Virus record (IMG/VR): IMGVR_UViG_3300042905_003576
Location: 1 to 28,987 of that record
Direction: 5' to 3' (one strand)
Origin: a virus
DNA: 28,987 bases
This document shows positions 7,512 to 14,312 of this stretch, piece after piece. The translations under genes and the position numbers were made by a program. The notes beneath the pieces are model-generated. The model did not search any database and was not told where the DNA came from. It worked only from the letters and a program-made list of their open reading frames with translations. Each line of letters starts with the position of its first letter. Position 1 is the first letter of the stretch.

Positions 7512-9121
7512 TGCGGGGGACGACGGCGATGGTGGAAGCGGCGACGGCGACGGGCAGCACGACGTGCGACTACGCGGACATTGGGCGCGGGATGGTCAAG
7601 TGTCGGCACTGCGGGCACACGCGGACGGTGAAGAATGCCAGTGTGCGGATCGTTCGGTCGTGCCCGAAGCTGCGGGGAACCGGTGCGCGGCCCGTGCTGG
7701 CAGCCTCTGACGGCGATCCGCCGTGGTGGCCGAAGGATGCCGACGGCGACCTGATCCCGCAGGACGAGATCACGGCCGAGGATATGCCCTGCCCAAATCG
7801 CGTCGGCAAGATTCGCGGCGACACCTGCGATACGTGCGGCTCGGTGGGGAAGCCGTTCGACGTGTTTGGGTGCGAGGTGTTCGGCGAATGTTCGCTGATC
7901 GCCCGCAAGAAGGGGGGCGCTCTCGCGAACTGCCTTAAATGCGTCACCCGGATCAACGCTCTGGCGAATCCGCTCGGGTCGCTGCCGGTCGTGCCTGCAC
8001 CGGCGCCGCGAGGCCCCGTCCGGGTCGCCATCCTGACGCCCGACCTCGGCGGCGGGGGCGTCGAAGTCTGGATCGATCACCTTGCGCACCGCATGCCGCG
8101 CGACCTCGCCTACGTGTCCGCCGTGGGGATCGTCCGCCACGGGCAGAAATGGGACCGCGTCGCCAACTCGATTGCGTCCGCGGGCGTCTCGATCTACGGG
8201 ACGCGCGACGTGAAATGGGGGTTTCATCCGGGGCCGGACTCGCCGGTCAAGATGCTCCCGACCGACGCGGACGTGATGCGAGCGGCCACCAAGGGGGCCG
8301 ACGTGGTCGTGTCGTGGGGAACCGCTGACGCTGCGTCGATCCTGGCGGATATCGGCTGGCGTGGTCCTCACGTCCATGTCTGCCACGGGGCGAGCGATTG
8401 GGCGCGGAAACAGGTCACCGGCACGGCATGCACGCACCGCGTCGGGGTGTCGCGTCTCGCGGCGGCGTTGTTCCCCGAGGGGGCGGACGTGATTCCCAAC
8501 GGGTCGGACGGCGAGCGGCTGCGTCCCGTTCGATCGCGCGACGCCGTGCGGGCCGAATGGGGCCTCGCCGACCGGGACATTGCCGTCGGCCTCGTGGCTC
8601 GGGTTGCGACGGAAAAGCGACCGATGGACCTCGCGCGGGCTGCCGTCGCGTTGCAACGCCTCGTTCCGGATCGCCGCGTGCGCCCGGTCTGGATCGGCCC
8701 CGGCCTCGAAGGTGACGTGCGACGATACCGCGAGGAAGCGGCCCGGATCGCCGGGGACGCCTGCGTGTGGGTCGCCCCCCCTGAGTGCATCGGCGATGCG
8801 TGGCACGCTCTGGACGTGCATTTCCTGCCGTCGCCCGAGGAAGGGTTCGGGCTGGTCATCACCGAGGCCGGGCTGGCCGGTATCCCGCAGGTCGCGCGCA
8901 ACACGGGCATCGTCCCAGAGATCAACGAGCGGCTGCCGGGGGCCATCCTGACGGTTCCCCTCGACGCAGACGATGAAACGCTCGGGCGGGCGTTGCTCGC
9001 CGCGATGGACGGCAAGCGGCGGCACACGGTGTCGAATCTGCGGCAACTGTGCTGGATCGAGTACAGCGCGGCGAAGATGGCGAAGCGATGGGCGGAATAC
9101 CTGCAAGGGGTGGTCGGATGA
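7511..9121 (+). CDS. GT4-type glycosyltransferase with cysteine-rich N-terminal region
   Basis: A 536-residue protein using the ATG at 7511, which overlaps the previous stop. An ATG at 7529, with a GGGGG run upstream, is an alternative. Residues 1-150 hold three CxxC pairs (31/34, 106/109, 141/144) and several single cysteines, suggesting zinc-ribbon-like folds. Residues 169-530 form a GT-B glycosyltransferase: a Gly-rich loop in the first Rossmann half (LTPDLGGGGVE), and the C-terminal EX7E nucleotide-sugar motif with Glu444 and Glu452 in PEEGFGLVITEAG. Retaining GT4 enzymes transfer a sugar from a nucleotide sugar. The acceptor is unknown: a virion protein or host surface glycan would both fit. 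It overlaps the methyltransferase by four bases. Confidence 0.8.
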   Translation: MRGTTAMVEAATATGSTTCDYADIGRGMVKCRHCGHTRTVKNASVRIVRSCPKLRGTGARPVLAASDGDPPWWPKDADGDLIPQDEITAEDMPCPNRVGKIRGDTCDTCGSVGKPFDVFGCEVFGECSLIARKKGGALANCLKCVTRINALANPLGSLPVVPAPAPRGPVRVAILTPDLGGGGVEVWIDHLAHRMPRDLAYVSAVGIVRHGQKWDRVANSIASAGVSIYGTRDVKWGFHPGPDSPVKMLPTDADVMRAATKGADVVVSWGTADAASILADIGWRGPHVHVCHGASDWARKQVTGTACTHRVGVSRLAAALFPEGADVIPNGSDGERLRPVRSRDAVRAEWGLADRDIAVGLVARVATEKRPMDLARAAVALQRLVPDRRVRPVWIGPGLEGDVRRYREEAARIAGDACVWVAPPECIGDAWHALDVHFLPSPEEGFGLVITEAGLAGIPQVARNTGIVPEINERLPGAILTVPLDADDETLGRALLAAMDGKRRHTVSNLRQLCWIEYSAAKMAKRWAEYLQGVVG

Positions 9122-9759
9122 CTGAAGCGGAACGGCAAGTTGCGTGGCTGACCGGCTGGCTCGCGGATCACCCCGACGCAGGCATGGTCTACGGCGACCA
9201 GTGGGGCAGGGTGACCGACGGCGCGATGGCCGGGGTGTTCGCTCACTTGTGCGACTGCCTCGCGCTCGCCCCCGGCTGCGTGCTTGAGATCGGCCCCGGT
9301 GGCGGTCGCTGGTCCCGCGAGATCGCGCCGCGCATCCCCGAGGCGTCCCGGCTGATCCTGGTCGACGGCACCGATGCGGCCCGCGACACCCTCGCCCGAC
9401 AGGTCCGCCGCCCGTTCGACCTGATCGTGTCCCCGGACGGCAACCTTTCGGAAATCCCGAATAGTTCGGTCGACCTCGTGTTCTCGTTCGACGTGTTCGT
9501 GCATTTCGACAACGTACTGTTTTTGCAGTACATGCGGGAAATCTATCGCATCATGCGGCCCGGCGGACGGCTGATGCTGCACTACGCGCACAAGTGGGAC
9601 CATCCGGGAGTCGTCGCCGATCCCACGGGATGCTTTATTCCCCCGAGCGTGTTCGCGCGGGACATCCTCGACCAGCATTTCGAGCGTGACGATGCGGGGG
9701 CCTATCTGCCGATCCCGCGCGGGTTCGGGTCGCTGTTCGTGTCGGTCGTCAAGCGGTGA
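9118..9759 (+). CDS. SAM-dependent class I methyltransferase
   Basis: A 213-residue protein starting at ATG 9118 (ATGA overlap). An upstream in-frame start would lie inside the glycosyltransferase gene. Motif I is LEIGPGGGRW at residues 56-65, the acidic end of strand 2 is LVDGTD at 81-86, and a VDLVFSFDVFVHF segment forms motif IV. RPGGRLMLHY follows as the next strand. This is the Methyltransf_11/25-like fold, usually acting on small molecules or sugars. Coupling to a glycosyltransferase suggests methylation of the transferred glycan or its precursor. It is the last gene of the late plus-strand run. Confidence 0.8.
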   Translation: MTEAERQVAWLTGWLADHPDAGMVYGDQWGRVTDGAMAGVFAHLCDCLALAPGCVLEIGPGGGRWSREIAPRIPEASRLILVDGTDAARDTLARQVRRPFDLIVSPDGNLSEIPNSSVDLVFSFDVFVHFDNVLFLQYMREIYRIMRPGGRLMLHYAHKWDHPGVVADPTGCFIPPSVFARDILDQHFERDDAGAYLPIPRGFGSLFVSVVKR

Positions 9760-9762
9760 CGC

Positions 9763-9996
9763 TCAATCGTGCCGCGCTGGGCCTCGCGGGATGCCCGCTC
9801 CCGGCCCTTCGAGGAACTCCCACCCCTCGCGCCAACGCACGCCGTTTCCGGTCTCGACCATGTACCCGTTCGCGATGCCCTGCCGAACAAGTTCGAGGCG
9901 TCCGCTCTCGCCGACAACGTACCCCGTCGCTCCAGCCATCGCACAGACGACGAGCACGGGAAAATAGGCAACGGCGGGTCGCGAGTACCGGTCCAT
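9763..9996 (-). CDS. Small single-pass membrane protein, unknown function
   Basis: A 77-residue ORF convergent with the methyltransferase gene and only three bases from its stop. I chose the ATG at 9994-9996 (minus strand) because the longer frame begins with TTG and its extra residues are arginine-rich and not protein-like. No clear ribosome binding site is visible. Residues about 8-27 (PAVAYFPVLVVCAMAGATGYV) form one transmembrane or signal-anchor segment, followed by a polar tail with a WREGWEFLEG segment. Lysis accessory or superinfection-exclusion roles are possible for such phage proteins, but nothing here shows either. Confidence 0.45.
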   Translation of the reverse strand: MDRYSRPAVAYFPVLVVCAMAGATGYVVGESGRLELVRQGIANGYMVETGNGVRWREGWEFLEGPGAGIPRGPARHD

Positions 9997-10117
9997 TCGC
10001 AGTATTGGCCGCTGCCTCACGCGCAAAGTCAAGTCTGCGGCGTCATATTTCGCATCGCCGTATCGCCAAAAACGAAGCGCTACACGAAATGTAGCGCCGG
10101 ATTCTCGCCGGTTTCCT

Positions 10118-10173
10118 CCCGCTTTCTTGGTCAAATTTGACTAAGAATCCGGGGCGAGAACCGGGAATGAGCC
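10118..10173. repeat. Degenerate copy of the replication-origin element
   Basis: A 36-bp interrupted palindrome (10118-10153) is centred on the perfect 12-mer GTCAAATTTGAC (10130-10141). On its right are two 11-bp units, GGGCGAGAACC (10152-10162) and GGGAATGAGCC (10163-10173). The same core, the extension CTAAGAA and the same 16.5-bp distance from palindrome centre to first repeat recur at 20311-20392 inside the initiator gene. The two right-hand units match the iteron GGGAAGCAACC at 7 and 8 of 11 positions. Confidence 0.65.
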
Positions 10174-10354
10174 GAAGTTTCGCGCAAAATTTGGAGCGGG
10201 CCACACACTGCGCGCAGGATGGCGCAAATTCTGGCTTGGACGGTTCGGCCTTTCGCCTGCGGCGACCGATACAGCGATCCGAGGCGCCGACTGTGGCTCG
10301 GGCGGTTACATGGGTGGGGGTCCTTACGGACGGAAATGCAGAAAGGCAAAAGCC

Positions 10355-10421
10355 TGTCACCCTAAGCAACGGGCGCACCGACCCCGCGTGATGCGAGGTC
10401 GGCGGGAGTGTCACCCTGAAG
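10355..10421. repeat. Hairpin flanked by TGTCACCCT(G)AAG direct repeats
   Basis: Direct repeats TGTCACCCTAAG (10355-10366) and TGTCACCCTGAAG (10409-10421) flank a strong hairpin at 10378-10402 with CCGACC and GGTCGG outer arms, a CGC/GCG inner arm and a five-base loop. There is no T-run, so it is not a standard terminator. It may be a REP-like palindromic element or an RNA structure. Confidence 0.4.
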
Positions 10422-10772
10422 TATCCGGTGCTTCCCGTCCGGGGATGATTGATTTTCGTGGAACCCCGGATTCCTCCGTCACCACGGGCTGCGGATCGGC
10501 TCTCGATCAATCCGGGGGCGTTCGTCGGTACACCTCACCCCGGCACAGACTCTTCTCGTCGAGGCTTCGGGCGCGTTCCCCGGTGGCGACGGTCCACCTT
10601 CCGTGATCCACCGCAGTGGCAACTCGTCACGGTCGAGCCTGGTTCGGATTGTCGCCAATGAGGACGACGAGAACCAAAGAGGGAGAACTTCTCGTGAAAC
10701 GCGGCGAATCGTGTGTCGATCTCTTGAACCGCGAGCGGAAGTTTCTATCCTTGCGTTGGTTTTTCGTTGACA

Positions 10773-10810
10773 GGCCGGGGTTGAGATTCCAAGTCTCCCC
10801 CGGCCATTTT
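10773..10810 (+). terminator. Candidate rho-independent terminator
   Basis: GGCCGGGG (10773-10780) pairs perfectly with CCCCGGCC (10798-10805). Inside, GAGA (783-786) pairs with TCTC (794-797) around a seven-base loop TTCCAAG, and ATTTTC follows. It would stop plus-strand transcription leaving the late region. The inner arm also resembles an acceptor/T-arm minihelix, but no other tRNA part is present. Confidence 0.5.
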
Positions 10811-10861
10811 CATTGACGGGCGTATCTTGAGCGTGTTCTAGCTCGGTCGTCAATGCTCGCA

Positions 10862-10882
10862 AGTCCCGCCCGGACTGTTTTT
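10862..10882 (+). terminator. Candidate rho-independent terminator, weak stem
   Basis: AGTCC (10862-10866) pairs with GGACT (10872-10876) around CGCCC, followed by G and TTTTT (10878-10882). The stem is only five base pairs. It may back up the stronger hairpin 55 bases upstream. Between the two lies a longer inverted repeat, CATTGAC (10811-10817) with GTCAATG (10849-10855), enclosing GAGC/GCTC. Confidence 0.4.
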
Positions 10883-11039
10883 CTCCGGAAAGTCGCGGAC
10901 TCGGTCGCCCAAAAAATGGCTTGACAGCCGTCTGTACCTGCGCGAATGTACACGCACGCCCCACGACGGGGACCGATGGCCGCGCCGGAACAGCAAGCCC
11001 CCACAAGGGCACGCGGTCGCCTCCCGATGATGGGGGCTG

Positions 11040-11174
11040 ATGATGGGCATGATCGCGTTGGAGCCGTGGGCACGGCTCGTGTTTGTTCGCTGCTGCTGGG
11101 CGCTCTGCTGGATCGACACGGGGCCGACTGCGCCCCCTGGATCGCCCCCCGCGCAACACGCCTGCGTCTGGTGA
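11040..11174 (+). CDS. Tiny hydrophobic ORF, unknown function
   Basis: A 44-codon frame (MMGMIALEPWARLVFVRC...) with GGGGG about five bases before the ATG and third-position GC as high as in the neighbouring genes. Residues 13-27 are hydrophobic and include three cysteines and two tryptophans; a Pro-rich tail follows. It sits between the terminators and the convergent PDZ gene. Nothing identifies it, and it may be noise; the ribosome site and codon bias are the only support. Confidence 0.3.
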   Translation: MMGMIALEPWARLVFVRCCWALCWIDTGPTAPPGSPPAQHACVW

Positions 11175-11189
11175 CGGGGCTGCGGTCGC

Positions 11190-12104
11190 TCACTTCGCCT
11201 TGCTGGCGGCGTTCCGTTGGTGCCACAGCGCGGCCGCTGCGACGTCTCGCATGACGAGGTAGTTGAAGCCCTGAAGCGATGCGCTCGCTCGAGATTCCTT
11301 CCCGTTCAGGGACACCCCGACCTTTCCCGTCTCGGTCTCCAGTTGGGAGATCGCTTTGACCTCTTCGTCCGTGAGGTACACCGTGACCGTTTCCTCGACA
11401 CCGGCCCCGACGCGCACGTTCTGTTTGACGTCCCCCAACTTGAAATCCCGCTTGATGACCGTGTCGCCGATCTTGACCTCTGCGGAGCGGATGAAAAGCC
11501 AATCCTTGCCCTTCCAACCGAGTTGGATATTCCAGTCCATTTCCCCGTTGACGTTCGCGTTCCAGAATGGGGAAACCGTCACCCCGTTCAACTCGCTGTC
11601 GTCAATGTCGACGATGTGGTGGTACTGCGCCCAACCCTCGCGCGTGGGGTTTTCGGTCTTGTTGTGCAGACGGACGCACCACTCGCCGTACGCGATGGGC
11701 TTCAAGTTTGCCTCGACCCGGTCTCGCCACTGCTTGCGGGCAGCCAAAATGCCCGGTCGAAGGTATGCGACGACAACGGGGTCTCCGGCCTTGAGTTTTG
11801 CGAGCGATGCTTTCGCTTGCGCCGCGTTGTCGATGACGTCTTCGCCAATCTGCACCACGGCGTATTCCGGCTTGATCCCGAACTTGGCCGCTGGACTTTC
11901 GGCGCCAACGCTGAGCACCCACGCCCCCTTGAGCGGGAACAGCGCCGACGTCTTGGTGATCTTTCTGTCGCGCGGCGGGATCGGCCCCAACTCGAGGCCA
12001 AGAACCGGGCGGTCGTACCAGTCTTCGGCAACAACTGGACCACTCAGCGAAAGAACCAGCACCGACACAGTCGCAAGAAAACGCCCCGCGCACGAACCGG
12101 CCAT
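11190..12104 (-). CDS. Secreted PDZ-domain protein (moron candidate)
   Basis: A 304-residue protein on the opposite strand to nearly all its neighbours. I start at the ATG (12102-12104) because a Sec signal peptide then begins exactly at residue 1: a short basic start, a hydrophobic core (FLATVSVLVLSLSG) and an Ala-X-Ala-like cleavage after residue 26 (VVA/ED). Residues about 35-117 form a PDZ domain (LGLELG; SPAAKFGIKPEYAVVQIGEDVI; GDPVVVAYLRPG). Residues 120-304 are beta-rich with no recognised family and no protease catalytic motif. The own-strand unit, signal peptide and place between tail genes and integrase are typical of lysogenic-conversion genes expressed in the host envelope. Envelope or surface function is inferred. 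Confidence 0.7.
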   Translation of the reverse strand: MAGSCAGRFLATVSVLVLSLSGPVVAEDWYDRPVLGLELGPIPPRDRKITKTSALFPLKGAWVLSVGAESPAAKFGIKPEYAVVQIGEDVIDNAAQAKASLAKLKAGDPVVVAYLRPGILAARKQWRDRVEANLKPIAYGEWCVRLHNKTENPTREGWAQYHHIVDIDDSELNGVTVSPFWNANVNGEMDWNIQLGWKGKDWLFIRSAEVKIGDTVIKRDFKLGDVKQNVRVGAGVEETVTVYLTDEEVKAISQLETETGKVGVSLNGKESRASASLQGFNYLVMRDVAAAALWHQRNAASKAK

Positions 12105-12173
12105 GATGCATTCCCGGGAACTCAAGTGGACTACAGTGGACAAACCACGACAGACAGGCTACCGTTTGCCCCA

Positions 12174-12218
12174 CCAAAAAAGCGAGCCACGGGGGGACGC
12201 CAATCCCCCGCGTGGCTC
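12174..12218 (-). terminator. Strong minus-strand terminator
   Basis: GAGCCACG (12184-12191) pairs with CGTGGCTC (12211-12218), extended by GGGGG with CCCCC. On the minus strand the hairpin is followed by GC and six T (complement of 12176-12181). It would stop minus-strand transcription just before the PDZ gene's own start region, so that gene must have a promoter inside the last 70 bases. Confidence 0.65.
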
Positions 12219-12404
12219 TGACCAACTGTCCGTCGTTCACACGGAAGTGGCTATGCTCGTGGATTCTATGCGCCTCCGAGGGCGCTTTGCACTGCTGCGC
12301 GCGGTTGAACCAAGGCAATGGTTCCCGCTTCTCTCGCGCCCGCCTCCGTTGACCCCGCGATGACGCTTGCTTTGCGTCCGTTGGGTGGTCCGGCGGATGC
12401 CCTG

Positions 12405-12443
12405 AAAAGCCAAAAGCCGAGAGGGGCGGCAACCCCTCTCGGC
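12405..12443 (-). terminator. Second minus-strand terminator
   Basis: GCCGAGAGGGG (12416-12426) pairs perfectly with CCCCTCTCGGC (12433-12443) around CGGCAA. Read on the minus strand it is followed by TTTT GGC TTTT (complement of 12405-12415). It would stop antisense transcription coming out of int/xis. On the plus strand there is no T-run, though the hairpin would lie in the excisionase leader RNA. Confidence 0.6.
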
Positions 12444-12487
12444 CCGTTTGGCATCAATCCATGTCCCCCCCAGCAAAGGCGAGACAG

Positions 12488-12706
12488 ATGGACGATACCC
12501 ACGGTGCGCCCGTATGGCAAGGAAGGTTTCCCGATGACACTCGCGGCCCGATGGCCGTGGAGCATTGGGCGGAAGTGTTGGGAGTGGACGAAAAGCGAGT
12601 GCGCGACCTGCTGCGCGAGCACAACGTCCCCCGGAAGAAGATCGGAGCGCGGCTGTACGTTCGCGCGTCCGACCTGTGGTCGGCTTTCAAGTACGTCGAG
12701 GACTGA
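12488..12706 (+). CDS. xis: Excisionase-like HTH protein
   Basis: A 72-residue protein from ATG 12488; a frame extension to 12461 has no ribosome site. Residues 22-72 form the small winged-helix layout of phage excisionases and MerR-like DNA-binding domains (AEVLGVDEKRVRDLLREHNVPRKKIGARLYVRASDLWSAF). Excisionases bend DNA beside attP and direct the integrase toward excision. It ends three bases before the integrase gene, the standard xis-int arrangement. It could instead be a small transcription regulator with the same fold; a second such protein is encoded at 14313. Confidence 0.65.
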   Translation: MDDTHGAPVWQGRFPDDTRGPMAVEHWAEVLGVDEKRVRDLLREHNVPRKKIGARLYVRASDLWSAFKYVED

Positions 12707-12709
12707 AGC

Positions 12710-13891
12710 ATGGGTAAGCGGCAACCGAACGGGGCCGGTTCGATCTTTCGACACCGGGGCGGCTGGCGACTCGAACTGCGGATCCGCCAGCCTGACGGCT
12801 CGATGAAGCGTGTCACGCGCGATCGGAAGCGACAATCCGACCTCGTCACGCTCCGCGAGCAACTGCTGTTCGACGCGAAGTCGACCCCGTCGTTGCCGGT
12901 TGCCGCGTTTCCGACGGTGCCCGAGTGGTTGGCTCAATGGCTGGAAGCCGGGCGACCATCGTGGGCCTCGTCGACGTTCACCAACTATCGGCAGATCGTT
13001 TCGAAGTGGATCGTCGGTCGCACCGGACCTGTCCGTGTTCCCGAGTTCTCCGCCGGTCACGTCCGCGCGTTGCTGTCCGAAGCGGCGGCGGACGGGGCGG
13101 GCGTTCGAACTCAACAGGTGATTCGCGAGGCCCTGCTGTCGGCCTTCAACATGGCGAAGCGTGACGGGATGATCATTTCGAACCCCGTCGAGGGAATCCC
13201 GGTTCCCCGTGGCGATGCCGATCCCGAGATTCGCCCCTTCACCGAACCCGAGGCGCGGGCCCTGCTGGCCAAGTCGAGCGGGCATCGATACCACGCGGCG
13301 GTCGCCATGATGCTCACCCTGGGCCTTCGAATCGGCGAAGTGGCCGGGCTTCGAAAGGATCACGTCAGCATGGCGGCGCGCACGGTTCGAATCGAGGAGC
13401 AAATCACGCTCGTGTGGGGCGTGCTGACGCGGAAGCGGCTCAAGACCAAGCATTCCAAGCGAACACTGTCCCTGCCCGAGGAAGCCGTCAAAGCCCTGTT
13501 TGAGCACGAAGCCATCATGCTCCGCGAGGGGCGGCGCGACCGCGACATCCTGTTTCCCACGAAGGACGGCAAGACGATCAACCGGGCCGTGTTCTCGCAC
13601 TCGTTTTGGAAACCGCTGTTGAAGCGGTGCGGCATCGAGGCCCGCGGCGTCCATCACGCCCGGCACACGTTCGCCACGATGACCCTGCGGCACGGCGTGG
13701 CGTTGCACGTCGTTTCCCGCATGCTCGGGCACAGCAGCCCTGGCGTTACGCTCTCGGCGTACGCGCACTACGTCCCCGACGACCAGTCGCGAGCCGTCTC
13801 GGCAATCGATGCGATCATGCGTGGGGCGGGCAATTGCCACCAGAACTACACCAGAAACGAACAGGAACAATCCCAAACTGATGCGGGGTAG
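12710..13891 (+). CDS. int: Tyrosine recombinase integrase
   Basis: A 393-residue phage integrase that performs site-specific recombination between attP and the host site. Residues 1-45 form an arm-binding-like N-terminal region (GAGSIFRHRGGWRLELR). Residues 67-160 form the SAM-like core-binding domain. Residues 175-360 form the catalytic domain, with Arg207 in GLRIGEV, Lys245 or Lys247 in the beta-hairpin (RLKTKHSKR), the H-x-x-R box at His315-Arg318 (HHAR), His341 in LGHSS and the nucleophile most likely Tyr351 (SAYAHY). All key residues are present, so it should be active. The attachment site starts 24 bases after the stop. Confidence 0.93.
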   Translation: MGKRQPNGAGSIFRHRGGWRLELRIRQPDGSMKRVTRDRKRQSDLVTLREQLLFDAKSTPSLPVAAFPTVPEWLAQWLEAGRPSWASSTFTNYRQIVSKWIVGRTGPVRVPEFSAGHVRALLSEAAADGAGVRTQQVIREALLSAFNMAKRDGMIISNPVEGIPVPRGDADPEIRPFTEPEARALLAKSSGHRYHAAVAMMLTLGLRIGEVAGLRKDHVSMAARTVRIEEQITLVWGVLTRKRLKTKHSKRTLSLPEEAVKALFEHEAIMLREGRRDRDILFPTKDGKTINRAVFSHSFWKPLLKRCGIEARGVHHARHTFATMTLRHGVALHVVSRMLGHSSPGVTLSAYAHYVPDDQSRAVSAIDAIMRGAGNCHQNYTRNEQEQSQTDAG

Positions 13892-13914
13892 GGCTTTGCG
13901 CCTGTTGGTGGTTG

Positions 13915-13957
13915 TGGTCCCAAACCAGGCGCTCTAGCCAAGCTGAGCTACATCCCG
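13915..13957 (-). other. attP: attP core: 5' half of tRNA-Pro(UGG)
   Basis: Read on the minus strand from 13957, the sequence gives a proline tRNA: acceptor strand CGGGATG, TA, a GCTC/GAGC D-stem around AGCTTGGCTA, then CCTGG and the loop TTTGGGA with anticodon TGG. The 3' side of the anticodon stem begins CCA and then diverges (CCACA instead of CCAGG), and no T-arm or acceptor 3' strand follows. The match therefore stops in the anticodon arm, the usual crossover place for tyrosine integrases that use tRNA genes. It is not a functional tRNA by itself. Confidence 0.75.
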
Positions 13958-13969
13958 CGAATCAATTTG

Positions 13970-13993
13970 CCCCGCGTTTTTGCGGGGTTTTTT
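13970..13993 (+). terminator. Terminator downstream of int and attP
   Basis: CCCCGC (13970-13975), loop GTTTTT, GCGGGG (13982-13987), then TTTTTT (13988-13993): a textbook rho-independent terminator. It would end the xis-int transcript and insulate the early operon. Confidence 0.8.
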
Positions 13994-14146
13994 CGTTTCT
14001 GGGCAACGGTACCGATCAACCGTCGCCGTGGGGGCGTGTGACAGGAGCGGACCCGAGAGGACTCGCAATTGCCACCTGAACTGCCACCCAAGGCCAGCGT
14101 AGGGGTCCGGATCGCCACCCGCAAGATTTTCTCGAAAGTTTTTCTG

Positions 14147-14212
14147 TGCCGCATCCATGCCGCATCTGCGTCCAGACCATGCCGCAACCACTGCACATGC
14201 AGTTTTCCGCAT
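14147..14212 (+). repeat. Phased TGCCGCAT repeats, possible integrase/excisionase arm sites
   Basis: TGCCGCAT occurs at 14147-14154 and 14158-14165, TGCCGCAA at 14180-14187 and TTCCGCAT at 14205-14212. The first three starts are 11 and 22 bases apart, so they lie on one face of the helix. An AT-rich tract precedes them. The position about 200 bp from the attP core fits arm-type sites; an early-operon operator is the alternative. Confidence 0.45.
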
Positions 14213-14312
14213 GAGTGCCAATCGAACAAACCCCGCTTTCCGCCGCGTTTTTCGCGGGTATTGTTCCTCGTGTTGACAGCAGCGAACGCAACTGAACGCG
14301 AGGGGACAAACG

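Larger units (their letters stand above)
9997..11039. other. About 1 kb without a convincing gene
   Basis: Long frames here are antisense or poor-quality reading frames rich in Arg, Ser and Pro, and I accept none. The stretch holds a decayed origin-like element (10118-10173), a hairpin flanked by direct repeats (10355-10421), an imperfect inverted repeat CCCCGGATT/AATCCGGGG near 10463-10520, two plus-strand terminator-like hairpins (10773-10810 and 10862-10882) and a TTGACA hexamer at 10921-10926 with a poor -10. It looks like a boundary between the late operon and the accessory genes. Confidence 0.6.
12105..12487. promoter_or_regulatory. Divergent control region between PDZ gene and excisionase gene
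   Basis: This 383-bp stretch has no acceptable gene. Close to the PDZ start is a tandem repeat, AGTGGAC at 12125-12131 and again at 12135-12141, spaced ten bases, which could be a two-site operator. Two minus-strand terminator hairpins follow (separate entries). No good sigma-70 promoter is obvious on either strand. Confidence 0.4.
13892..14312. other. attP intergenic region
   Basis: A 421-bp stretch without a gene between int and the early operon. It contains the proline tRNA half (13915-13957), a plus-strand terminator (13970-13993), phased TGCCGCAT repeats (14147-14212), a second CCGCG/CGCGG hairpin near 14242-14258 and TTGACA at 14273-14278 as a possible -35 box with no clear -10. An opposed GATGCGG copy lies just inside int at 13880-13886. 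Confidence 0.6.

Noticed and set aside
9763-10134. Longer form of the small membrane protein starting at a TTG at 10134
   Set aside because: The extra residues are arginine-rich, have no ribosome site and run into the origin-like palindrome; the ATG at 9996 is preferred.
12266-13876. 536-codon minus-strand frame opposite int
   Set aside because: A shadow of the integrase gene, low-complexity and without motifs; the terminator at 12405-12443 would cut its transcript.
14273-14301. Sigma-70 promoter for the early operon from TTGACA
   Set aside because: A good -35 hexamer, but nothing like a -10 box at 16-18 bases. The same holds for TTGACA at 10921-10926.
13958-14312. Host chromosome DNA beyond a prophage end
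   Set aside because: The sequence beyond the tRNA half leads directly into phage early genes, with no host gene; attP fits better.
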